Shown one piece after another: positions 20,212 to 30,019 of a stretch of 64,000 nucleotides of DNA. The position numbers were made by a program, and so were the translations under genes. Positions within the stretch are counted from its first letter, which is position 1. Every line of letters begins with the position of its first letter. Source of the stretch: Rhizodiscina lignyota. Its lineage: Eukaryota; Ascomycota; Dothideomycetes; Aulographales; Rhizodiscinaceae. The notes under the pieces are model-generated. The model made no database searches. It was not told where the DNA came from and saw only the letters and a program-made list of their open reading frames with translations. Location of the stretch: contig ML978135.1 of NCBI GenBank assembly GCA_010015805.1, positions 1 through 64,000 on the forward strand, read 5' to 3'.

Positions 20212-22066
20212 TTACTTTCCTGTATACTTCTTCTCCAGCCAACGAAAAACGGGAAACGCGAGTGCGGAAAAGGCAAAAGTCAACTCGTGCCCAATATTCG
20301 CACCTTTTGCACCAATCAAGCTAGCGATCGGAGCAGTGTACCAGGCAACCTTCATTCCCAACGCTGCGCCGATAAATCCGAAACAGAATGCGCCTATCGC
20401 TCCCCAGCCGAACGGCAGCAGTTTCGGGTTGTCCCAAGAGTCCAGGTCGTACCGGCTCCATCGTCTCGCTCGGAAAATCAAGTGCTCCTCAGCTACGACG
20501 ACAATGTGGATTATTGTCCAGTAGCCAATGACACTCAGGAACGTTTGCAGCGTGTCGTGGAAATACCGAGCAGCGAAGCAACCGACGATTATAGCTACAA
20601 CGAAGCCGAAGGTCACAAGCACAACCCGAGGTATCTTGAGCGCCCACGGGCCGAAGTTCTGTGCGTGCAACGCGAAGGAGTAGTTGTTCGGGATATTGTT
20701 CGGGATCGAGCTTAGAGCAGCCAGGACCAGGAGGAATTTTCCAAACCCGCCTGCTGGTTCTAACGCCATCTTCAGTGGTCCACCTACACCTGCCTCTTGG
20801 TATGCCAGCTTCCAACTTGGATTGACGAAGGTTCCGCTGTATATGGCTGCTCCCAGAGTTTGCACCAGGACGGTGGGCACGAGAATGCCAACGTATGTCG
20901 CAAAGAAGATTCTGCTTCTGGGTGTATCCACTGGCATTCTGACGTTATAATCCGCGGCGCAGTTGACCCAAGATGTCGAGAAACTGAGGATTATTGCGAT
21001 GAACGACAGCGCAGAGGCAGCACCATTAGCACCAGTCGGCGACTTGATCGCCGTTCCACTGAATTTCGAGGCGCCCGTTCCCGCTGCAACACACCAGACG
21101 ATGAATGGCGGAACCCAAAGGAACGCGTCAAGTCGATGAATCCACGTTATTCCAAGGGCACAGATGATCCAGACAGTAGTGCAGATTATGATGACCCCTG
21201 CCCACTGAGGGCAACGTCCGTCTGAAAGGGCGTACAACACCGAAGCTCCACTTATCGAGTTGATTGCGTTCCAACCTGTAGTGGACACCATTGAGAAGAT
21301 GACAACCAGGATGTTTCCCCAGTATCCAAATGAGAAGCGTCTGGAACGATCAGTATCCAGTCTTGTGCTACGAATGAGCTACTTCCCAGCGAGCGAACGA
21401 GACCTGCAACGGCATCCCTTTCCTTTGACAATGAAATAACCTTCTGAGTAAGGCTGCGTAGGCTACTCCCTGACAACCTCGAACGCAACTTCATCGATGT
21501 GAGGAAGCTTCTTGGAAGTACCGGGAGCAACTTTAACAGGGTAGCTCAGCAGACCGTTCGCTCGCCGAAACTAGCTCCATCGTAGAAACGGTTATCGACT
21601 TACGAGAACGTCGTCATCCTCAAACCCGTCAGGCCGAATGAAGCAGTCCAAGCTGGTATCAAGCAGCTCGCGACATTCACGACGAGGATTATTGCGAAAC
21701 AATCCCAGAATGCCAGACCCATCGTGCCGCCTACCATGCCTGTGCTCAGCGTAGCCACGGCCATGTTTGCGCTCAGCCTGTCTCTGATCAGCTATTGGGT
21801 GAAATGGGGTTGCACTGCGAAGCTGACCAGAAAGTGCAAGCGTTCCACCATTTAGTAGTATTGTGCCGCCTGTCATCTTCGGTGACGCGCTGAATACCAC
21901 CCTTCTCAAAGGCAATCGTTCGTGCCCAGCGACCCATGAACGATGAGCCTTTGTCATTGATGATCGATCCTTCCTCGGTCACACTTAAATTACTCGTGTC
22001 TTGCTTCACCACAGGTGTCTTCTCGTCCATTTTGGTAGCCACTGATCGTGTGAATTGATCTTGCAT
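20212..22066 (-). CDS. Purine-cytosine permease, NCS1/Fcy family
   Basis: Three exons on the minus strand, 22066-21828, 21777-21604 and 21340-20212, giving 513 residues. Seen: the cytosolic N-terminus with the family motif GGIQRVTEDDRRHNTTKWW, followed by TM1 CTFWLSANMAVATLSTG made across the first splice, then GLRMTTFSRFSFGYWGN, made across the second. About 12 membrane spans follow, ending in a short basic tail (FRWLEKKYTGK). The family imports purines, cytosine and related compounds with protons. The exact substrate (cytosine, adenine, hypoxanthine or other) cannot be read off. The second intron is 263 bp, several times the local norm, with donor GTAAGT, an ACTGAT branch and CAG acceptor. 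It is divergent from the arylsulfotransferase-like gene. Confidence 0.88.
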
Positions 22067-22647
22067 AATTTGCAGGTTTGAATAATGGACTGTTGAATGG
22101 CTGGAATTTCACTTTGAGAGAGGACTTTCATCCAAATGGGATAGAATGAACATGAAAAATGCAAATTCGCCTTTCGCAAAGCATATATCTGCACAATGCC
22201 TTGCATTCGTACATCATTGCGTCTTTCGAGCTTTAATTTATGGGAGAGGTCGTGGCCAAACCGACATCTTCTCCCATATCGTCCAGGGCTGCTATCGCCG
22301 TCGGCAAGCCACAGGCAAATCGTCGATCACCGCGGCATGCCGGCGGGTAGATAGAACCTCGCCGGCTGGACACGGACGTCGTCTTCTTCACTCTTTACGG
22401 AATACGCAGCACTACCGGTAAGAACTAAGACCAGGCAATGCATATATAAGCTTAAACAGGCTGCAGGTAAGTATATGCGTATAAGACGGAAAGCTATCTC
22501 TACAGCTCCAACTTCTTGTCATCGACACGCAGATTTTCCAATCGACTTTCGATCCAAGCTGCACACGTCTCTTTTGCAACAACTTTACTTGTTTCTATAA
22601 AGTCAATCGCATTTCGCTTCTTTCAGCCGATTTCCCTTTCTTCGACA
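22067..22647. promoter_or_regulatory. Divergent promoter, NCS1 permease / arylsulfotransferase-like gene
   Basis: 581 bp between two divergent starts, with an AT-rich centre including CATATATAAGC near 22440, oriented toward the + gene. No ATG lies in frame with the + gene upstream of 22648. No further elements that I can support. Confidence 0.4.
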
Positions 22648-23778
22648 ATGGAGCAATCCACTTTGGGCCGTCGCGGTCTCGGCCTCCGTGGCGTTGACCA
22701 CAACCTCGTCTCCCCGGGCTACGTCCTCTTCGCGCACCTCACATCGCCCGGCATCGTACGTCTCATCTCAACCGCCGGCCACGAAGTGCACCGCTGGAAC
22801 CTACCCTACCGTCCTGGCCGACACGCGCGCATCCTGCCCAACGGCAATCTCGCATACAATGGCGTGCATCCCGACGGACCAGATCTATTCCCCATGTTCG
22901 CAAAGTACCGTGGCGGCATGATGATGGAGGTCGATCCTCAGGGAAAGGTGGTCAGATGTCACGAAGACCCGTTGGCGCACCATGACCAGAACCAGCTCGG
23001 AAACGGCGAGATCATCTACACGACTTTAGAAGCCGTGACACCGGAGCAAGCGGCGTCTATCCCCGGCGGGATACCAGACAGCGAGGCCCCCGACGGCAAC
23101 ATCTACGCCGATTGCATCAAGCACGTCGACGGCGAGGGGAAACTGCTCTGGAGCTGGAAAGCCATCGAGCACCTGGACCCAGCAAAATTCCCTCTACATC
23201 CGCACTACGCACGCGAGCACTATCCGCTAATCAACAGCGTGTCGATCCTCTCCGATGGCAACATCCTCGCGTCGCTGCGCTCCGTCTCCGGCGTGATCAT
23301 CATCTCCCGCGAGACCAAGGACGTGATATGGCACCTCGACAGCACCGTCGTGTCGCAGCAGCACTTCGCCTCCGAACTCTCCCCCTCAGGCGACATCCTG
23401 ATCTTCGATAACGGCACGTTCCGGTACCGCGAGAGCGCGACCTACAGCCGTGTGATTCAGGTCTCGCGGGCGACAAAGCAGATAACATGGCAGTACAAGG
23501 ACCCGAATCCGATGACGTTCTTCAGCGCGTTCATGGGCGGGGCGCAGCGGCTCGCGAACGGGAACACGTTCATCACGGAGGCGGCGTTCGGGCGGATGTT
23601 CGAGGTGACGCCGGACGGGAAGATGGTGTGGGAGTACGTGAACGAGGACTTTGCCGACTACAGCAAGCTGGAGGGGGCGGAGGCAGCACAGAGTATGTTC
23701 GACTACCCTAGCAATGCGGTTTTTAGGGCGTATAAATATACGCCGGAGGAGATTCCCTGGTTGAAACTGCCGAATTGA
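22648..23778 (+). CDS. Arylsulfotransferase (ASST)-like beta-propeller protein
   Basis: A 376-residue single-exon protein beginning MEQSTLGRRG at the first in-frame ATG. It resembles the fungal arylsulfotransferase/ASST family (PF05935 or PF14269), in which a propeller is built from repeated strands. Seen: propeller-like repeats such as GNLAYNGV, GGMMMEVDPQGKVV, GEIIYTTLEAVT, GNILASLRSVSGV, GDILIFDNGTFRYRE and GNTFITEAAFGRMFEVTPDGKMVWEYV, each ending in a G-x-x-x-W/V type blade edge. There is no signal peptide, although bacterial ASST enzymes are periplasmic. Catalysis is not proven, and the fungal members may have another role. GC content is high (NNC/NNG codons) in the second half. Confidence 0.8.
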   Translation: MEQSTLGRRGLGLRGVDHNLVSPGYVLFAHLTSPGIVRLISTAGHEVHRWNLPYRPGRHARILPNGNLAYNGVHPDGPDLFPMFAKYRGGMMMEVDPQGKVVRCHEDPLAHHDQNQLGNGEIIYTTLEAVTPEQAASIPGGIPDSEAPDGNIYADCIKHVDGEGKLLWSWKAIEHLDPAKFPLHPHYAREHYPLINSVSILSDGNILASLRSVSGVIIISRETKDVIWHLDSTVVSQQHFASELSPSGDILIFDNGTFRYRESATYSRVIQVSRATKQITWQYKDPNPMTFFSAFMGGAQRLANGNTFITEAAFGRMFEVTPDGKMVWEYVNEDFADYSKLEGAEAAQSMFDYPSNAVFRAYKYTPEEIPWLKLPN

Positions 23779-24478
23779 GGATTGAGGGCTTGATACTGAG
23801 TCGACTTCATGCTCGAGAGGTAGCCAGGCTCGAGAGTGACAGAATGGTTTGGAGGCGGGGAAGCTGTAATTTGTAAGGGTGGGCAGCTCTTGCTATTCAA
23901 GATGAGTGGGAGTATCTCTTGAAACTTAGTCTACGATCGTTAGAGCGTATACGACAATAGCAACACTTTTGAAAATCCTAACGCTGTGTTAGACTAAGAC
24001 GCTATGCAGCAAAGCCGCTAGATACGTTAGCACCTCGAATTGCAGAGAGCTTGAGACCTATCCATTTCCAGGGGAGGTTGCGATGATTCAGGTTGCATCT
24101 TGTCTTCATCTCACTTTCCTGCGCAGTCTCAATTACTTGTGTCGTGTCCATGATGTCTGCAAGATATTCTAGCTCCTACTTCAATGGTATCGGTTCAGTA
24201 GGATTCAGACAAACAGAATATTCATCTCGCGTTTAGAATGGTTTTCTATTTACTTTGTTCCCAATTTCCTTGATGGATACTGTGGAATTTTCACACGCAG
24301 AGTATGATTATGTCCTACCATCTGTTATCCCTTAATGTAGCAGAGACGCCCGCCCAATCTTGTCTGCAATTGTGGAGTATTTCGTGAAGGACATCAGCAC
24401 ATGTTCAGCCGTTCTGGGTATGAATCACATTCAGAGCTTGGTGCTAGAACGTCTTAACACCGATTATGATCAAAGGCT
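23779..24478. other. Intergenic region, 3' ends of two convergent genes
   Basis: 700 bp between the arylsulfotransferase-like gene (+) and the HET gene (-). AT-rich with no coding potential that I can support. Confidence 0.5.
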
Positions 24479-26460
24479 TTAGCAGATAATGAAATCCTCC
24501 TCTTCCCTGCCTTGTGTATGGATGTAGTTATCAAATATGCTTGTGGAGTGAAACTTATCGGCATATTCGGAAGCCTCGTCACAGGCAGTGAGTTCCTGGT
24601 GCTCGCACAAGAAGCAGTCTCCGCTAACAAGATGCCAGAAGCCTCCGGGAATCTGACGCAAAATGCAAGGCGAATAAGCCCCTCTGACAATGCACACAAT
24701 GTCTCCCTCCTGTGAATTTTGAGGAGCAATTCCAATTTCGCCGTGTTCTGTGACGAATATCCGACAGTTGTCCATGGTCGTCCTAAAATTGGCGATTGTT
24801 TCAGAATGGAATCTATCACCTGGTTCAAGGCTACTAGCAATTCTATGCAGGTCGGACTCGGGGCACGAACTGTACTGTTTATACAGGTGCATTAGTGACA
24901 GAAGCCTAGTTGCTCTAGCCTTGGCCTAGTGACTTACACTATAAAAGCCGCGTGTGAACCACATCACAAAATCACTACTGCAACAAGGCAGTTGCATTGC
25001 TTACAAGTCAGTATTCCAACGACCTTGAAGTCTAAACTCCCGTACTCACCAGCCAATAAATCTGGCGGCACAAATATACGGGAGTGGCGGCAGTGGAAGA
25101 TATTGAGCAATTCCAAGAATGCTTGTTCGGCATCGTCGAAACTAAAGAACGAAAACGCGGCGCTTTGGGAGCGAATTGTACCGAAGCGAACGCCCTTTAC
25201 TTTCAAGGCATCGTGGTTTCCAACTGGCCACAGCCCGTAGCCTGACATTTTCGGAGTACTCTCATGGCTTGTATGCTTTGTACAGCTCGCATCGCGTTGA
25301 TCTGTTCTGGAAGCTTCGGCCTCCTCTGAAAATTCATTTTCAACGGCTTTCTGGAGGTTGAGTCCCCAAATATCACAATAGTAATTCTGGGACCAATCAG
25401 GGACCCAAGACGGCATATGTAGGGTATGTCCGTGGCGTGCTGCAGCCAAAAGCCAAAGTCCAGTGTGCGAAAGTAGGAGCTTCGCAACTCTGGTGAAAAT
25501 GACTTCAGGACTCTGGGTATAATCAATCAGTATATGTCTGATGTCTGAGTTAGACTCGAGCAAGGACAGAAGAGCGAAAACCCTATCTCTTGGGTCACTC
25601 GCGTACAGCTTCCTTGTAGCGAGGAGGATATTCCACAGGCCACCAATTGAATTGTACTCGTGGAACAACCGTAAGACAGGGGGATCCTCTTTCAAGGTCA
25701 CACGGGTTCCATGGTGGTATCCCATATTGCATGACTCCAGAGCGGCCAAGGAGCTTTGGTCAGTTCCACACATGACCGTCACAGTCGGATTTACAACAGC
25801 TTCTTGAACAACCCAGATACGTGAAAACCACGGCCGCTGGTAGAGGTATTCTAGCTCTTGTATTATCTCTTCGTTGGGCCATTGCCTGATAAATTTGCCA
25901 GTTGGTTCCCTTGTCTGGTCCGCGTCCGCGTCTGCGTCTGCAAGTTCTTCGAATAGAAGCCGGCTTCCTGGAGTCGCTTCGCCAAGATCAACTATGACTC
26001 CAGACGCCGAAGCAAAGATGCGATCCATGATCCGAACCTGGACGGACCGTTCTATATCGTTCTCCTGGTTGATACTGATGGCATCAATCCAAAGGTATCT
26101 GTCAGTGTCCTTCCGAAGCCGCCGAAGAGAGCTGTAACAATTTTGCGTCACCTCTAGGACGCTCGCCGGGTTTCTGCAGAATATTTTTCGCCTTGGGTAT
26201 TTTTCGCCCCAGGTGTATGAGAGCGCTTCGTACTCAGGCCGTGCATCAGATATACGGGCCCGCCAAATGGATATCAATATCGGAGCGGAATCATCGACGG
26301 AACAGTGAAGCTGTATGACGCGAATGGAATCATTATAGCGTAATGGGCGGTAGCTATATGTTGGTAGGTCAGACCTATGGAAGACTTCAGCTACACGTCG
26401 AGCTCTTTTGGCCTGGCCTATATCAACGGCGTGACCTTTGTTCGGTTCACGCGGTGACAT
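24479..26460 (-). CDS. Heterokaryon incompatibility (HET) domain protein
   Basis: Three exons on the minus strand, 26460-25046, 24977-24938 and 24874-24479, giving 616 residues. The first donor is GTACGG. The stronger-looking GTGAGT one base pair set upstream is out of phase, so the weaker donor is chosen by frame. The second intron (24875-24937) has donor GTAAGT and a CACTAAT branch. HET domain (PF06985) motifs: YEALSYTWG (about 81), LWIDAISINQ (about 130), RIWVVQE (about 222) and DPRDRVFALL (about 295). The C-terminal part carries the usual ITEHG-like FVTEHGEIGIAPQNSQEGD and a small-exon WFTRGF. HET proteins trigger programmed death on non-self fusion in known systems. A short DADADAD repeat interrupts the domain. 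The gene looks intact. Confidence 0.85.
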
Positions 26461-27042
26461 GCTGCGCTGTAACAAAAATTCGAAATTTGAGGATGTTTTA
26501 AGAATATTGACTGCGAACGTTCAGAGATCCTTTATATTTAAGAACAAAGGAAGAAGGGAATCGACAGAGAGAGAAAAGAGAGGTCAAGCAAGGCTGAGAC
26601 AACTGGTTTCTGTGCTTGTATGGCCTCTCTTCGTCTATCATGTGCTTCGCCACAAACAGACAGACAACAACCAGAATTAAATGAACATAACGAAAGGCTG
26701 CCCCGGATGAAAGCTGCGGCCGATATTCTCGTTCACCCTTGATCAGGTTGTACGGAGCACTGTACCAAGTTCTGGGAGGCAGATTCAGATGATACGCTTT
26801 CCATGATTAACGATGGTTTGGAGCTATCAATAAGCTAAATACAACTCGAAGAGTACAGACGCAGCCAACAAGGCAGTCGTATTACCCATGCAAATTTTGC
26901 TCCTTTTCCAATGCCATAAGATCCCAAAAGCACGATTACAAAACGCCGAGCTTTGCTACATATCGACAAGAATGATGCCCTGCGTATCCCTTTTCACGCC
27001 GAACCGCCCTCTACCCCGTACCAGTCTCATCTACCAATCACC
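26461..27042. other. Promoter of the HET gene and 3' region of the Csi2-like gene
   Basis: 582 bp upstream of the HET start, AT-rich and polypurine in places (26540-26590 GAAAGAGAGAAAAG). No gene seen. Confidence 0.45.
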
Positions 27043-28362
27043 TCAGAATCTTTCCCTAGGCCCATTGCCATGATTCTCGAACAGGTCCTCCAGGTACGCA
27101 CTCGGCGTCCTTCCTCCAGGTTGCTGCGTTCCACCTGGCACATTCAAGTTCAGACTGCTGTAACTGGGCGCGCTGTACAACCCGCCCGTCGGCCCGCTGA
27201 CCTGTCCCACCACAGAGCTCGCGTTTCCAGGCGACAATGTTCTCGACGCCGTTCCAGAGGGTGCTGTGGGCCCCAAAGCAGGCGAGCCAGGCGGCGAAGG
27301 GCCGAACGACTGTGTACGCTGGTAGCCCGCAGATTCTGCGCGCAGGCCGGAGAGGCGGTCGCTGAGGGGATTGAGGATGCTCGATCCACGTTGGCCGGCG
27401 GCGTGCGCGTTGATGTGAGTGGTGCTTTGTCCTCCCGCTGGCTGTGATGAGCCTGAGGCGTAGTATCCGGCTGGAAGCAAGTTCGAGGCGCGATTGCCGG
27501 CGGAGAGATGTGCGGCGGGTGCTTGGCTGTGGTGGCCAGCGCCTGCTGTAGGTGAGAAGAATAGATTCTGTGTGCTTGCGCGAGCGTTTAGAAGAGTGGA
27601 TGGAGTTCCACCTCCCAGCGAAGACGAGTGCTTGTGGGAACTGCGCTTCTTGTTGGATGCTGGAGCCGCGAGGTGCTCCATCGAGGCCATGGAGCCAACT
27701 GGCGGTTGGGAGTACACGGCTGAAGAAGGTGCCGCGTACATATTCGTCTTGAGATCAAACGTCTGGTGATGGGCGATTGCGGCACGCTTGACCGAGCGAG
27801 AGAGCGACCAGGCAACCATAGCGCGCCAAAGGAGGACGCAAGCACCGAAGAAACCAAGAATCGCACCGACGATGATGAAGACGCTGCCTTCTGGAAGGTT
27901 GGACTTCTGCATATAGGGCGCCTTTGCAGTGTTGGGGACTGTCGGTGTCGGATTGGTGGCACCGGCCACGGTTGGAAGATTTGACAGATGAAAGATGGGG
28001 CCAGTAGTAGATGAACTGGCTGGAGTGGAAGAGCTTATGTGGATACCATTTGAAAGAGTGACATCGACACCCGTGACCGTCGAGCCTTTGCTGTCGGTTG
28101 AGGTTGCCGCGGAGGTGGAGGTAGCTTTTGACGTGGTAGCCTTGCCGGTGTTCGATGTCGATGCTGCTTTCGTCGTCTCAGAGCTCTGATCGCTCGTGGA
28201 ATCCGAGCTACTAGGGCCGCCCACGGTCGATGCCGTCTTGAGGTTCGGCAGGTCGCTGAGCGATTGTGCCATACATTGCGTGGAGAGAATGAATAGGAGG
28301 AGTAGCGAGAGTGCAGCTGCTGCGCCGTGAGAGCCTCCTGAACGACCGTTGCTCCACCTCAT
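27043..28362 (-). CDS. CSI2: Csi2-like Ser/Thr-rich single-pass membrane protein
   Basis: A 439-residue single-exon protein. Residues 1-33 form a signal peptide (hydrophobic LSLLLLFILS, then an Ala-x-Ala-like MAQ). Residues 40-150 are Ser/Thr-rich, as in glycosylated surface or vacuolar proteins. Residues 159-185 are a membrane span (SVFIIVGAILGFFGACVLL) ending in RAMVAWSLSRSVKRAA. The C-terminal half is a long, poorly ordered cytoplasmic tail ending near YLEDLFENH. This order matches the yeast Csi2/YNL058C/Prm5 group, linked in yeast to chitin synthase 3 and to cell-wall or vacuolar membranes. Function here is inferred from architecture. It is divergent from FCF1. Confidence 0.6.
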   Translation of the reverse strand: MRWSNGRSGGSHGAAAALSLLLLFILSTQCMAQSLSDLPNLKTASTVGGPSSSDSTSDQSSETTKAASTSNTGKATTSKATSTSAATSTDSKGSTVTGVDVTLSNGIHISSSTPASSSTTGPIFHLSNLPTVAGATNPTPTVPNTAKAPYMQKSNLPEGSVFIIVGAILGFFGACVLLWRAMVAWSLSRSVKRAAIAHHQTFDLKTNMYAAPSSAVYSQPPVGSMASMEHLAAPASNKKRSSHKHSSSLGGGTPSTLLNARASTQNLFFSPTAGAGHHSQAPAAHLSAGNRASNLLPAGYYASGSSQPAGGQSTTHINAHAAGQRGSSILNPLSDRLSGLRAESAGYQRTQSFGPSPPGSPALGPTAPSGTASRTLSPGNASSVVGQVSGPTGGLYSAPSYSSLNLNVPGGTQQPGGRTPSAYLEDLFENHGNGPRERF

Positions 28363-29003
28363 CTTGCTGGATTGTACCTGAATGTGGGTATGTACGGGAT
28401 AGTGAAGGTCCCTTTGCTGTGATTATTGTGGTGTCCTTGGTATTATGAAGATTCGCGCGCGGAATGCGGTACCGGCGGCTCGGATATTAAACGTGTTCGC
28501 GGTCCGTCTTTGTTGTTCGCGCACAAGAGGCTCGACGAGGCTGTCGTATGTAGAGTAGAGGTTCTAAATATGCCCAGGCACTTGAAACGAAGGGTGACTG
28601 GGGGCGGGCGGTCGCCAACCTCAGACGTGCGAGGCTGTGGTCAGACTGAACGACGGGTGCCAGCCGCGCGAGCACAACAACGATCGGAGATCTGCAGCGA
28701 GCGAGGGCGATTGGAGAATTCAAGACGAACGAGGGTATGAATGCTGCAGAATGACGAAGCCGGCCGATTTCCAGACCGAGGGGTATTTTGAGAGCGAGTG
28801 AGGGGACAAAGTTGGACGAAGATGGTGAGATGCCACCAAACTGGGCTGAAGGGGAGGAGGACAGGCTTTGCAGCGCGCTAGCACACAACAGGCGCTAGTG
28901 GCCCAGCAACGGCGAGCCGCAGTGCAACACCACGCCAAGCCCCACTATCGATTTCTTCCAGAACAGGCCCACCCACGCGAATTGCGTCTATAGCAGCAAT
29001 ACA
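28363..29003. promoter_or_regulatory. Divergent promoter, CSI2-like / FCF1
   Basis: 640 bp between divergent starts. I looked for the ribosome-biogenesis PAC (GCGATGAGAT) and RRPE (AAAAATTTT) elements and did not find exact copies. No other element that I can support. Confidence 0.4.
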
Positions 29004-29650
29004 ATGGGCGTCGCGAAGAAGACGAGGAAGTTTGGCCAGTTCAAGCGCATCATCGGCCAGCGCGATGCCCGCCTCAAAAAGAACCAGATAGCCAACGATG
29101 CCGCCGTGCTCGAGGCGAAGAAGAAGAGCGATGCCGTGCGCGAAATGTATATCATCTTTTCCACCTCTTCTTCAGATACACTTGACTGACTGACCATTTC
29201 TGTAGCCCACAAGTCCCCTCCTCGCTCTTCTTTCAGCACAACACGGCACTCGCGCCGCCCTACAACGTCCTCATCGACACCAACTTCCTCTCGCACACCG
29301 TGCAGCACAAGCTCGAGCTGCTCTCCTCCATGATGGACTGCCTGTATGCCGAGTGCCGGCCCATCATCACATCCTGCGTTATGGCTGAGCTCGAAAAGCT
29401 CGGGCCCAAGTACCGCATTGCACTGCGCATCGCACGCGATGAGAGATGGCAGCGCCTGTCCTGCGATCACGAGGGCAACTATGCCGATGATTGTTTGGTT
29501 GAGACGGTCATGAGGCACAGGGTGTACATTGTCGGCACCAACGATAGGGATTTGAAAAGGCGCTTGCGCAAGATTCCCGGCGTGCCAATCATGAGCGTGG
29601 CGAGGGCGAAGTATGTCATTGAAAGGTTGCCGGATGCGCCTGAGAGATGA
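29004..29650 (+). CDS. FCF1: Fcf1/Utp24, PIN-domain endonuclease of 18S rRNA processing
   Basis: Two exons, 29004-29146 and 29206-29650; the 59-bp intron starts GTATAT and ends TAG. Total 195 residues, the usual length. Splicing restores REIPQVPSSLFF. Fcf1 is the small-subunit processome nuclease that makes the early cuts in pre-rRNA in the nucleolus. Seen: basic N-terminus (MGVAKKTRKFGQFKR), PIN motif VLIDTNFLSH with D72, acidic ELEKLG (E109/E111), DDCL (D142-143) and TNDRDLK (D161, D163), which are the metal-binding residues. It lies divergent from the CSI2-like gene and convergent with the DUF8035-type gene. Highly conserved; confidence is high. Confidence 0.96.
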
Positions 29651-30019
29651 GATGGAAGACCGTCTGAAGGCATCTAAATTCACGGTTTTGGTATGCATAG
29701 CGTGGCGTTGATGGGCACATCACCATTTGGACGATGTCAGGATATCATAGACGCATTATGAACGAAATATTAGCTTTGGCTAATAGCGAGGGTATCATGG
29801 AACATGAACCCATCCTCTGTAATACATAGGAGAATCGAAAAGAAAACGGTAAATGAAGCGGATTAAAAGATGATCCCCATTCAACCCTCATCCAGTCTTT
29901 CATAATTCATCAACGCCGTAGGTCGCGGTCGCGTGACTCATTCATCTGCATGTCTCGTAACGAATAACGCCCACTATCATCACACCACGTTAACCGAAAG
30001 CAAAACCGAAAGGAAAAGA
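29651..30019. other. 3' intergenic region between convergent genes
   Basis: 370 bp between FCF1 (+) and the DUF8035-type gene (-), AT-rich with no supported feature. Confidence 0.5.

Noticed and set aside
24938-25046. Apparent frameshift between the HET core and its C-terminus, suggesting a pseudogene
   Set aside because: Using the GTACGG donor instead of the stronger-looking GTGAGT, plus a 40-bp middle exon, restores one continuous frame of 616 residues.
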